Assembly (NCBI GenBank): GCA_964019695.1
Contig: OZ026531.1
Coordinates: forward strand, 11,560,593-11,624,592
Direction: 5' to 3'
Source of the DNA: Loripinus fragilis
Lineage: Eukaryota; Mollusca; Bivalvia; Lucinida; Lucinidae
Length of the DNA: 64,000 nucleotides
The translations under genes were made by a program, and so were the position numbers. The notes beneath the pieces were generated by a model. The model was not told where the DNA came from, made no database searches, and saw only the letters and a program-made list of their open reading frames with translations. Of this stretch, positions 41,766 to 52,420 are shown piece by piece. How positions within the stretch are numbered: position 1 is the first letter of the stretch; each line of letters begins with the position of its first letter.

Positions 41766-42110
41766 CTATATATGTTGCCTCTTGCTTCCAGCTTTCAGCC
41801 TTGGCAAGAGTTTCATAAGCTACTTGGCCTTGGATGCTATAATCTATAGGTCAGACCTTACTTTGTCTCTCAGAAAGATGTGTCCCAGATATTTCACCTC
41901 CTTAGAAGTAAAGCTGCATCTGTCTCCATATACAGTAGAAACAGGCTTGGGACCATGAAAAAAAAGTTCTAGCCAAGGGTAGTCCCAGCCATCCAGGATG
42001 GCTTATGCATAAAATGACCTGCAGGGACCATGATGATAGTTCTATGGACAGTCCAGGTGAATGAGACATCAGAGTTAGAGCCATTGAAGTCCTACTGTAT
42101 AAACTTTACC
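41766..42110. other. Intergenic, nothing recognised
   Basis: No repeat recognised. The minus-strand 60-aa frame has no family resemblance. Confidence 0.35.
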
Positions 42111-42111
42111 G

Positions 42112-42292
42112 TAAATACATATTTGCCACATAAAACAATACGCTACTTAAGGGCAAGATTTACCTACATAAGTAAAAGACAGAATGATTTCCTCATTTTG
42201 ACAGGGTTTATTTTCACAAAACTTCGCCTTAATTTTCGCCCAAGTTTCGCAAAAATAAAACCCTAGCAAAAACTTCCAAATTAACATTACAC
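42112..42292. mobile_element. MITE with TACTGTAAAT-type ends, decayed copy
   Basis: GTAAATACATATTTGCCACA, GTAAAAGACAGAATGATTTC and TTCGCAAAAATAAAACCCTA parallel 36248-36477 and 56528-56700; both termini are degraded. Confidence 0.6.
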
Positions 42293-42424
42293 TTTCTTAT
42301 CTAGAGAGTGGATACATGATATAATAAATTGTTTAATCAATTTCTGTCCATTTATCAAATGGAATGACCAATTTTCCAATCTCTCAAACTTTTTTGCTTG
42401 TCCGATAATTTGTCTGCATCGCTG

Positions 42425-42745
42425 AGTTAGCAGTTAAACTCTTTGCGTGCTAGATGCCATATAAATTTTGCAAGCTTTTTTGCCCAAGCTGCTCTGACTT
42501 CTTTCAAAATCAACTGTTTCTTAAAGATTTTACAGAAATATCATCATATTATGATAAAACAACACTTTTGGTGTCTTCAAATTCAATCTGATTGTATTTC
42601 TCAGATGCTAGCTAGAAAGTTGAAAATCTAGATATGATACTATCCAATAAGAGATTGATAAAGGTGCTGATCAGACTGCGTGGATGCTCATGCTGGTCCG
42701 TGCCTTTGATTGTTGACAGGTTTTCTAGTGTTGAGGCCCATATAA
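42425..42745. mobile_element. TTAA/CTCTTTGC fragment followed by AAAACCTGTCTT family fragment
   Basis: CAGTTAAACTCTTTGCGTGC at 42430 begins the first. GATATGATACTATCCAATAA, GGTGCTGATCAGACTGCG and GACAGGTTTTCTAGTGTTGA (42625-42740) belong to the second. Confidence 0.55.
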
Positions 42746-42934
42746 TGCCAAGTATGCAAAGTTTGCATTATGTGGAGTTGAGTATGAGGTTTTTTGAAGC
42801 AGTAAAAGTTGCCTTATTTTCTCACACATTTTCCCTTGTGGATACTTACGTGATGACACCAGAATCCATCCCATTAAAAAGCTTTAATTCTATTATTCTC
42901 ATTATTTATTCAACTAGTTCCAAAGGCTTTATAG

Positions 42935-43092
42935 AATAAGAAAAAAATGTCAGCGTACAATTGTAAATATATTCTTACCCATCATTTTTAACATACCTGT
43001 TGGGTGCTCAAAAGAACCGTCCCACAACATATGTTTTGGTTGAGAAATAAGAAAATCATTTTTTGTTACACACTCTTAACTGAAGGCCTGTT
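42935..43092 (-). mobile_element. HP element, copy 15, hairpin centre deleted
   Basis: TTGGGTGCTCAAAAGAACCG is followed at once by TCCCACAACATATGTTTTGG. The loop and the second arm are gone; both outer parts are intact, ending CTCTTAACTGAAGGCC. Confidence 0.85.
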
Positions 43093-44020
43093 GTTCTGCA
43101 ATTGTTATGGCTGAAGATCACCCTAAGGAATTTGATAAACGCTTATTTGGTTATAAAAAATATATATTTGATGGAATATACCCTAAATATGGCTGAGTTG
43201 AGACCTTATTTTCATACATATGATTGATATTTTTTCTCTAAGTGTTAAAATGGATTTTCAATAAATCAAAAATGGAAAATCAACTTTTAAAAAATTCTAT
43301 TTGTATAATGTAAAGAAAGGCAGGCCCCTTTATATTATACATCCGATATGGTGCCGTTGGTTGGTCAGCCGTTATCATGTAGAAATGAACAAGTTTCCAT
43401 GTAGTTTGTTATGCACCTGGATATGACAATAAAAGACAGCCTATTTTATGCTTCTGACAGCTTGTCTTGAGATGTTTCATTGGAGTATATTGCTAAATTG
43501 GTAGTTGCGTAGTTGTAACTCCTCGTATCATACATATCTTCCAAGAAGTCCTTTTAATTTAAATGAATAATTTAACTAAGCAAAGGAAGACTTTAAAATG
43601 CAAATCTAGTCTGTCTGGCAACAGCAATTTCCTAAAATCTATAGAGCTTAAAAGGATTTATACAGAAATGTTATACAAAACTGCGGCTTATATGATGCAT
43701 GCAAACATACAATGCATGGTATTTGAGTCTGAGGCATCACAAGGATATCTGATTTTGTTAATAGGCGTAGGCAATCCAGTGCATTTTTGCCGACTGATCG
43801 GCCCATTTCATTGCTATATCATGCTCTCATAGGAAGTTTAATAGCTATGATCTTTAAATATTTTAACAAGCTGAGTAGAGCCAGTTGGAAACCTGGAATA
43901 TTATATTAAACCTAATGTCCTGAAGAACCCTGCATGATTATCATTTTTTGAAAACAATGAAGAATCAGATCAGATGGCTTCTGAAGATCCAGATTCACAT
44001 TGTTTTCCACACTGATTGAA
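43093..44020. other. Intergenic, nothing recognised
   Basis: About 0.9 kb with no repeat detected. The 89-aa frame (43563-43832, +) has no motif that I recognise. Confidence 0.4.
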
Positions 44021-44032
44021 AACATCTGACTG

Positions 44033-47000
44033 GTCATAAAGGTGCTTAGTTCAGTGTAACTAATTGCTTCTTTACGACACCTGTATGTACAAAGTAAGTA
44101 AGGGTGCAAAGATCAGGAATCGATACAATTATCAAGTACCACAACAACCCTAGTTCTTATATGGTCATACAGGTGCTAGTTCAGTGTAACTGATTGCTTC
44201 TTTCTGAAACCTGTATGTACAATCCTAGCACTTGACTGGTCATACAGGAACTAATGCCTTCTATATGACACCTGTATGTACAATCCTAGCACTTGACTGG
44301 TCATACAGGTGTAAGGTTGATGTAACTAATTGCTTCTATATGTTACCTGTATGTACAATCCTAGCTCTTGACTGGTCATACAGGTGCTAGTTCAATGTAA
44401 CTAATGCCTTCTATATGACACCTGTATGTACAATCCTAGCTCTTGACTGGTCATACAGGTGCTAGTTCAATGTAACTAATTGCTTCTATATGACACCTGT
44501 ATGTACAATCCTAGCACTTGACTGGTCATACAGGTGTTAGTTCAATGTAACTAATTGCTTCTATATGACACCTGTATGTACAATCCTAGCACTTGACTGG
44601 TAATACAGGTGTAAGTTTGATGTAACTAATTGCTTCTATATGACACCGGTATGTACAATCCTAGCTCTTGACTGGTCATACAGGTGTTAGTTCAATGGAA
44701 CTAATTGCTTCTATATGACACCTGTATGTACAATCCTAGCACTTGACTGGTCATACAGGTGTTAATTCAATGTAACTAATTCCTTCTATATGACACCTGT
44801 ATGTACAATCCTAGCACTTGACTGGTGATACAGGTGTTAGTTCAATGTAACTAATTGCTTCTATATGACACCTGTATGTACAATCCTATCTCTTGACTGG
44901 TCATACAGGTGCTAGTTCAATGTAACTAATTGCTTCTATATGACACCTGTATGTACAATCCTAGCACTTGACTGGTCATACAGGTGTTAATTCAATGTAA
45001 CTAATTCCTTCTATATGACACCTGTATGTACAATCCTAGCACTTGACTGGTCATGCAGGTGTTAGTTCAATGTAACTAATTGCTTCTATATGACACCTGT
45101 ATGTACAATCCTAGCACTTGACTGGTGATACAGGTGTTAGTTCAATGTAACTAATTGCTTCTATATGACACCTGTATGTACAATCCTAGCACTTGACTGG
45201 TGATACAGGTGTTAGTTCAATGTAACTAATTGCTATTTCTATCACCTGTATGTACAATCCCAGCTCTTGACTGGTGATAAAGGTGTTAGTTCAGTGTAAC
45301 TAATTGCTTCTATATGACACCAGTATTTACAATCCTAGTTCTTGACTGGTAATGCAGGTGCTAGTTCAATGTAACTTATTGCTTCTATATGACACCTGTA
45401 TGTACAATCCTAGCACTTGACTGGTCATACAGGTGTTTGTTCAATGGAACTAATTGCTTCTATATGACACCCGTATGTACAATCCTAGCACTTGACTGGT
45501 CATACAGGTGTTAGTTCAATGTAACTAATTGCTTCTATATGACACCTGTATATACAATCCTAGCACTTGACTGGTCATACAGGTGTTAGTTCAATGTAAC
45601 TAATTGCTTCTATATGACACCTGTATGTACAATCCTAGCACTTGACTAGTCATGCAGGTGTTAGTTCAATGTAACTTATTGCTCCTATATGACACCTGTA
45701 TGTACAATCCTAGCACTTGACTGGTCATGCAGGTGTTAGTTCAATGTAACTAATTGCTTCTATATGACACCTGTAAGTACAATCCTAGCTCTTGACTGGT
45801 CATACAGGTGTTAGTTCAATGGAACTAATTGCTTCTATATGACACCTGTATGTACAATCCTAGCACTTGACTGGTCATACAGGTGTTAGATCAATGTAAC
45901 TAATTGCTTCTATATGACACCTGTATATACAATCCTAGCACTTGACTGGTCATACAGGAGTTAGTTCAATGTAACTAATTGCTTCCATATGACACCTGTA
46001 TATACAATCCTAGCACTTGACTGGTCATACAGGAGTTAGTTCAATGGAACTAATTGCTTCTATATGACACCTTGATGTACAATCCTAGCACTTGACTAGT
46101 CATGCAGGTGTTAGTTCAATGTAACTAATTACTTCTATATGACACCTGTATGTACAATCCTAGCACTTGACTGGTGATACAGGTGTTAGTTCAATGTAAC
46201 TAATTGCTTCTATATATCACCTGTATGTACAATCCTATCTCTTGACTGGTCATACAGGTGCTAGTTCAATGTAACTAATTGCTTCTATATGACACCTGTA
46301 TGTACAATCCTAGCACTTGACTGGTGATACAGGTGTTAGTTCAGTGTAACTAATTGCTTCTATATGACACCTGTATGTACATTCCCAGCACTTGACTGGT
46401 CATACAGGTGTTAGTTCAGTGTAACTAATTGCTTCTATATGACACCTGTATGTACAATCCTAGCACTTGACTGGTCATACAGGTGTTAGTTCAGTGTAAC
46501 TAATTGCTTCTATATGACACCTGTATGTACAATCCTAGCACTTGACTGGTGATACAGGTGTTAGTTTAATGTAACTAATTGCTTCTATATGACACCAGTA
46601 TGTACAATCCTAGCACTTTACTGGTCATACAGGTGTTAGTTCAATGTAACTAATTGCTTCTATATCACACCTGTATGTACAATTCTATCTCTTGACTGGT
46701 CACACAGGTGGTAGTTCAATGTAACTAATGCCTTCTATATGACACCTATATGCACAATCCAAGCACTTGACTGGTCATACAGGTGTTAGTTCAATGTAAC
46801 GTATTGCTTCTATAAGATACTTGTACGTACAATCCTAGCACTTGACTGGTCATACAGTTGTTAGTTCAATGTAACTAATTGCCTCTATATGACACCTGTA
46901 TGTACAATCTTAGCTCTTAAAGGGTCATACAGGTGTTAGTTCAATGTAACTAGTTGCTTCTATATGATAGATGTATGTACAATCCTAGCTCTTAACTGGT

Positions 47001-48310
47001 CATACAGGTGTTAGTTCCATGTAACTAATTGCTTCTATATGACACCTGTATGTACAATCCTAGCTCTTGACTGGTCATACAGGTGTTAGTTCAATGTAAC
47101 TAGTTGCTTCTATATGACAGCTGTATGTACAATCCTAGCACTTGATTGGTCATACAGGTGTTAGTTCAGTGTAACTAATTGCTTCTATATGACACCTGTA
47201 TGTACAATCCTAGCACTTGACTGGTCATACAGGTGTTAGTTCAATGTAACTAATTGCTTCTATATATCACCTGTATGTACAATCCCAGCACTTGACTAGT
47301 CATACAGGTGTTAGTTCAATGTAACTAGTTGCTTCTATATGACAGCTGTATGTACAATCCTAGCACTTGACTGGTCATACAGGTGTTAGTTCAGTGTAAC
47401 TAATTGCTTCTATATGACACCTGTATGTACAATCCTAGCTCTTGACTGGTGATAAAGGTGTTAGTTCAATGTAACTAGTTGCTTCTATATGACACCTGTA
47501 TGTACAATCCTATCTCTTGGCTGGTCATACAGGTGTTAGTTCAATGTAACTAGTTGCTTCTATATGACACCTGTATGTACAATCCTATCTCTTGACTGGT
47601 CATACAGGTGTTAGTTCAATGTAACTAATTGCTTCTATATGACATCTGTATGTACAATCCTATCTCTTGACATTTCACACAGGTGCTAGTTCAATGTAAC
47701 TAATTGCTTCTATATGACACCTGTATGTACAATCCTAGCACTTGACTGGTCATACAGGTGCTAGTTCAATGTAACTAATTGCTTCTATATGACACCTGTA
47801 TGTACAATCCTAGCACTTGACTGGTCATACAGGTGCTAGTTCAATGTAACTAATTGCTTCTATATGACACCAGTATGTACAATCCTATCTCTTGACTGGT
47901 CATACAGGTGCTAGTTCAATGTAACTAATGCCTTCTTTATGACACCTGTTTCACTGTACAATCCTAGCTCTTGACTGGTCATACAGGTGCTAGTTTAATG
48001 TAACTTATGCCTCCTTTATGACACCTGTATACAACCCTAGCACTTGACTGGTCATACAGGTGCTAGTTCAATGTTACAAATGCCTCCTTCATGACACCTG
48101 TATGTATAATCCTAGCACTTGACTGGTCATACAGGTGCTAGTTCAATGTAACTAATTGCTTCTATATCACACCTGTATGTACAATCCTATCTCTTGACTG
48201 GTCATTATGTAACAGGTGCTAGTTCAATGTAAGGAATTGCTTCTATATCACACCTAGTTCTTGTCTGGTCATATAAGTGTTAGTTCAGTGCAAATTATTG
48301 CTTCTATATA
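44033..48310 (+). repeat. 75-bp satellite array, about 55 units
   Basis: The period is 75, measured between CAATCCTAGC sites at 44581 and 44656. The unit reads CTTGACTGGTCATACAGGTG, TTAGTTCAATGTAACTAATT, GCTTCTATATGACACCTGTA, TGTACAATCCTAGCA. Within each unit CATACAGGTGT pairs with ACACCTGTATG (11 bp), and TTAGTT with AACTAA inside the loop. Variants alternate at AGCACTTG, AGCTCTTG and ATCTCTTG. Units are most uniform in the middle and diverge, with indels, beyond about 47930. No open frame persists. Confidence 0.97.
44093..44148 (-). mobile_element. Non-LTR 3' end inserted in the satellite edge
   Basis: AAAGTAAGTAAGGGTGCAAA, GATCAGGAATCGATACAAT and CAAGTACCACA separate the first satellite unit (44033-44092) from the rest. 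It is the shortest copy of the family ending in (CTTA)n. Confidence 0.85.
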
Positions 48311-48425
48311 TGGGACCCGCAGCGCTATTAAATACAGAAAAGAAAGACAAGGTAGAATAAAAATTAGTGGATATTATCGTGCAACCACATAATTTAAAGA
48401 TAACCATTTTCTGGGCTTTGGTTAA
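48311..48425. other. Right flank of satellite
   Basis: Short unrecognised sequence between the satellite and the next HP element. Confidence 0.4.
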
Positions 48426-48429
48426 TGAT

Positions 48430-48556
48430 TACCAAAATATTAATTTTGTCATTTCTCAACCAAAACATTATGTTGTGGGTACTCAAAGCACCCGAAACAT
48501 ATGTTAAAATCGATAAGTAAGTAATATTTACAATTTTATGCTAAAAATCCTATGAC
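48430..48556 (+). mobile_element. HP element, copy 16, hairpin deleted
   Basis: TATGTTGTGGGTACTCAAAG is joined directly to CACCCGAAACATATGTTAAA; the hairpin arms and loop are missing. Confidence 0.82.
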
Positions 48557-48740
48557 CATTTTGTTGATATCAAAACTTTTCTCTACACAGTAAGGGAAAC
48601 AACTGCTTAAATTCAGTTGTTCATACATGCTTGTCTCTACTTGCTTAAACAATGAGGGGTCCATTCTAAACATTAAAAAGTATATCAACTCCTATTTTAC
48701 AATCAAGTCGGCTTCAACCTAGATACTTTTCCATGCCAGC
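48557..48740. other. Intergenic, nothing recognised
   Basis: No repeat or coding signal recognised. Confidence 0.35.
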
Positions 48741-48744
48741 AAAC

Positions 48745-49045
48745 AATCTCGGGCCACTATCGGCCCACCAGTGAAATGCCAGTGACAATTCCCTAACAGC
48801 AAAAAAACTTGAACCAAGCCAGCAAACAATCTCCGGTCACTATCGGCCCGCCAGCAAAACGCAATTAAAATGGTGTTTTGCTTGCAGGCTGATAGTTGAC
48901 CTACATTGTTTGCTTACTGGGATTATTACAGCAAAAATACTTAACAATCTCCGGTCACTAGCAGGCTGCCAGGGAAAATGCCATTTGAACCAGGCTTTTC
49001 ACTGGCAGGCCGATAGTGGACAGCTATTGTTTGCTTACTGGGATT
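48745..49045. repeat. Inverted/direct repeat cluster, AACAATCTCCGGTCACTA
   Basis: GCCAGCAAACAATCTC with CACTATCGGCCC occurs at 48737 and 48817, and AACAATCTCCGGTCACTAGC at 48942. The mirrored GGCTGATAGTTGACC and GGCCGATAGTGGAC, each with ATTGTTTGCTTACTGGGATT, close two hairpins. A foldback element with a tandem duplication is the simplest reading. Confidence 0.65.
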
Positions 49046-49480
49046 ATAAGTGTGTCAATCTTTTTAGTTTTGCTAAATAACTGTACATGACAATATCAGG
49101 ATGAATGGCATCACCTAAGGTATCTAAATGGGAAAAATAATATCTCTCCGTGCGTCTCAATGTCAATTTATGATTGCAATTAATATCGAAAAAGATAATG
49201 AAGTTTCTTACCGATCCTTGGTGGCTGAAGCATGGTTAACCAGTCACGTCTCCAAGTCAAGAATCAGCATTTCTAACAGACAACCAGTCAATTTTTACAA
49301 GAACGATATATTGAACGGCGATGAAAACCAGTCTAATTATCACTTCATTTGTACCTCAAGTCTGTATCAGAAAAAATCCTAGGTCCAAGATCACTCATAC
49401 ACATCAAATGACAACTTTTCATATGGAACATTCCAATTTCTCATTATGGACAAATCCAGTCATGCTTAATACAAGAAGGC
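49046..49480. other. Intergenic with an 84-aa open frame (+, 49128-49382)
   Basis: The frame starts MGKIISLRASQC and ends SLYQKKS. I recognise no domain, and codon or splice evidence is lacking. Left unannotated as a gene. Confidence 0.35.
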
Positions 49481-49483
49481 ACT

Positions 49484-49668
49484 GATAGCTTAGATAAACA
49501 AAATTTATGAGCGTCACAAAATTGTTAATATTTTCTAACCCATCGGTTTTAACATATGTTTTTGGATGCCCAAAAGAACCATCTCATCGAGATGGTTCTT
49601 TTGAGTACCCACAACATATGTTTTGATTGAGAAATAAGAAAATTATTTTTTGTCATAAGCACCCTTAA
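49484..49668 (-). mobile_element. HP element, copy 17, first unit of a head-to-tail dimer
   Basis: CTGATAGCTTAGATAAACAA, perfect hairpin CCATCTCATCGAGATGG, CACAACATATGTTTTGATTG, ending CACCCTTAA. Its start recurs exactly 187 bp later. Confidence 0.9.
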
Positions 49669-49853
49669 CTGATAGCTTAGATAAACAAAATACATGAGTT
49701 TAAAATTGTTAGTATTTTCTTACCCATCGGTTTTAACATATGTTTTGGGTGCCCAAAAGAACCGTCTCATCAAGACGGTTCTTTTGAGTACCCACAACAT
49801 ATGTTTTGATTCAGAAATAAGAAAATGATTTTTTGTTTAAGCACCTTCAACTA
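49669..49853 (-). mobile_element. HP element, copy 18, second unit of the dimer
   Basis: Same orientation as copy 17, with no spacer. Hairpin CCGTCTCATCAAGACGG; the stem differs from copy 17 at one pair on both sides (G:C versus A:T). Confidence 0.9.
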
Positions 49854-50450
49854 AATGCTGGTGTAGAAGCTGCCCAAATAGGGACTATAATTGTTTGCTC
49901 ATGCCTTTCCTTTATCTGAGTAATTCCGTCCCAACATTAAAAGAGTACGGCAGCACACAAAAAACCAGCTCCGAACAATGAACATTCAGTCTGATTTATT
50001 TTTTCCAAAAGAGACAACCAGTCTAATAATCACATCCCCCTTACAACCGATATGAAAATAACCCATGTATCGTTAAAAATATCATCAGTCAAAAAAATCA
50101 ACTAATCAGATGTCTTAAATTCTGCCACGAAAATAATTAATTAACATCAACGACTTGAGCTACGGAATTCAACAATTAATACTTGTCGATTTGTAAAGTC
50201 AATTCGCCTTGTACTTAATCAGAGGCATTTGTAAAGCTGAAGTACGCTATTGTAAGCGGAAAAGACGTAAACCTATTGTTACGAGACGACACAATTCTAA
50301 TTCAGAAGCTGCTTGCTTCAAAGGAACTGTAGAATTTATAGATTTTTGTCTTCTCAGCATAAAAATCGTTTTCCCCGTCGTCTTGAAGTAGGTCTTGGTG
50401 TCAACCTTATAAGGTTGACAATTAAATCTCCCGAAGTTAAACTGTACATA
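49854..50450. other. Intergenic, nothing recognised
   Basis: Less repetitive than its flanks. Opposed short open frames near 50209-50465 show no recognised family. Confidence 0.4.
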
Positions 50451-50451
50451 G

Positions 50452-50632
50452 ATCCAGTTAAGCAAAAATTTTGAGTGTAAAATTGTGATTTTTTCTTGTC
50501 CATCAATTTAAACATATGTTTTTTGTGCTCAAAAGAACCGTCTCTTTGAGACGGTTCTTTTGAATACCCATAACATATGTTTTGGTTGAGAAATATAGAA
50601 AACAGATTTTCATTACGCACTCTTGTCTTACC
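50452..50632 (-). mobile_element. HP element, copy 19
   Basis: Hairpin AACCGTCTCTTTGAGACGGT; ends CATTACGCACTCTTG and abuts copy 20. Confidence 0.87.
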
Positions 50633-50752
50633 CATCAATTTAAACATATGTTTTGGGTTCTCTAAAGAACCATCTCATTAAGACAGTTCTATTGAGTACA
50701 CACAACATGTGTTGGTCGAGAAATAAACAAAATAATTTTCAACTTAGTGACG
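50633..50752 (-). mobile_element. HP element, copy 20
   Basis: Same orientation as copy 19. Starts at the TTACCCATCAATTTAAACAT segment, so its outer end is missing at the junction. Hairpin CCATCTCATTAAGACAG. Confidence 0.8.
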
Positions 50753-51470
50753 CACTGATCAGTGACAAAATGATCTGAAGGGCTTGCATGGTGCACATTA
50801 AACATGGACTCTTTAAGGACATATGCTACTAAATACTTCCCATATTGAAATATTTTCAATACTTTGCATACAGTTTGTTTTATGCATGGGCTATCCATTT
50901 ATGAAATAAAAAGGATATGTCACCGTGCTTATTTTTTCAGAATCTCATATTGAAGTTTACAGCATTTGACCAATTTTCTAGAAATATAAAATTATAACAC
51001 TAGTCCTAATTATCGAGCTAAAACGGTTGTAATCTTCAGCCAGCTTCTTTCTTTTAACTTAAATTACTGCCCATGACCTCAAACTTTTAAGAAAATGTGC
51101 ATGTTTGCTTGTTATCCCATGCTGTGACAAGATACTGCATGATATATTTTGACAATTCGTCAAAAAATGGAATTTGTTTTTAGAATAAATCATGTATAAA
51201 AAAATCTGATATTGAAAATCTTGAAAATTTATTTTTTATTCATGGACTATTATAATACCTTTCAGAAAAAAGAATAAAAATCTGGGGTCACCGAACTAAT
51301 TCTCTTTCTAGAGGGCCAAATTTAACCCCACCCCCATAGGTTTCATGCGTAATTCAATATAAAAAGTTCGGGGATGACCATTTCGTTCGTTTTGATGATG
51401 CCATTTTACTAGTTTATGAAGTAATTTAGCATTAAAATGTTAAAAAAGAAAGAAAAAACACACAGAAAAT
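50753..51470. other. Intergenic, nothing recognised
   Basis: No repeat or coding signal recognised. Confidence 0.4.
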
Positions 51471-51473
51471 ATG

Positions 51474-51547
51474 TGCGCATCCGGGAATCGATCCTGGTCC
51501 TCTGGCTTTGTAGCCAGACACGCTAACCACTAAGCCACGAGATCAGG
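51474..51547 (-). tRNA. tRNA-like sequence (SINE head or pseudo-tRNA)
   Basis: Minus strand: CTCGTGGCTTAGTGGTTAGC (A-box-like D arm), TCTGGC/GCCAGA anticodon-stem-like arm around TACAAA, and CAGGATCGATTCCCGG (B-box-like). The anticodon loop would be 6 or 8 nt instead of 7, the T stem has a mismatch, and the acceptor sides do not pair. A functional tRNA is unlikely; a tRNA-derived SINE head of a different family from the others here is more plausible. Confidence 0.5.
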
Positions 51548-51881
51548 TCGTGCGCCGCTCTAAATAACCATACAAATAATATAGACTCGGCCACTATCGT
51601 ATTCGTAACCAGAGTTATTGTGTACGTCGTTTCATTTCGACTGAGCTACATTTATCTGTCTTTAGTGCTGAGACGATCAGTTCTGAAAAGATGTCAATAG
51701 AAATTTCGAACACACTTTCATTAGTTATTTTGTGAAGAAAATGTCGGAACACCGATATGACATAAGAATATCGGAAGCTGTGTTGATCCGAATCCGTTAA
51801 GGGTCGAAAGACAGGACCCAGACAACTTTCCTCGTTTGCAGACGCGGGAAAGGTGCGCATTGGAAATAGCCGCATATGTCT
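51548..51881. other. Intergenic, nothing recognised
   Basis: The minus-strand 86-aa frame (51615-51875) has no recognised motif. Confidence 0.35.
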
Positions 51882-51885
51882 TTAA

Positions 51886-52095
51886 CCCTTTACTCAATGG
51901 GCTATTTTTAGATAATGACATCATTTTCTATTTTTAGGCAACATTGAAAAAAATCAAGAAAAACGTAAGTTAAGTTTTGAATACTTTCGTAAATATTATG
52001 GAAAAAGGAGCACTTGCTCGAAAATAGCAAATGCTCCATTTTCAATAATATTTCAAAATTATGCGTGATATTTCAAAGGCGTCAAAAGGGAAGGG
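51886..52095 (+). mobile_element. TTAA-flanked palindromic element (piggyBac-type MITE), copy 2
   Basis: TTAA at 51882-51885 and at 52096-52099 bound an element starting CCCTTTACTC and ending GGGAAGGG. Central hairpin: AATATTATGGAAAAAGGAGC and GCTCCATTTTCAATAATATT. TTAA target duplication with CCC..GGG termini is the hallmark of piggyBac-superfamily insertions. 210 bp, non-autonomous. Inverted relative of 21984-22195. Confidence 0.82.
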
Positions 52096-52189
52096 TTAAC
52101 TGTTGCTTTCCAAAATGGAATCTTCCAGTTATCTGATCTGGATTTCAATAAATAAATTGCTGAAGAACCCAAACAAACAGTTCTTGATC

Positions 52190-52420
52190 AGTCTGCTCCT
52201 CTTCGACTATTTTATTTGCACATGCTTTTCTTATCTAAGTAATTTGATTCCACGGTACTTAAAGCTTGTGTTGTCTACTGATAACATTTGCAAACAGAAG
52301 GCTGGGCCTGATGTGGATCCAAACTATTTGACAGATTGATGGTATTCTTGAAAGAATTTTTCGGAAAAGATGACAAAAACGCATGTAAAATTACCGAGCA
52401 TGCAAAGTGTTAAATCTTGT
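52190..52420. mobile_element. TTAA/CTCTTTGC family element, diverged
   Basis: CTACTGATAACATTTGCAAA, GGATCCAAACTATTTGACAG and TTACCGAGCATGCAAAGTGT, then TTAA. Confidence 0.6.

Noticed and set aside
44033..48310. CRISPR-like array
   Set aside because: Units are contiguous and nearly identical over all 75 bp with no unique spacers; the surroundings are those of an animal genome.
49128..49382. 84-aa protein
   Set aside because: No recognised motif and no sign of splicing; enclosed by mobile elements.
51474..51547. Functional tRNA gene
   Set aside because: Abnormal anticodon loop, unpaired acceptor arm and a T-stem mismatch.
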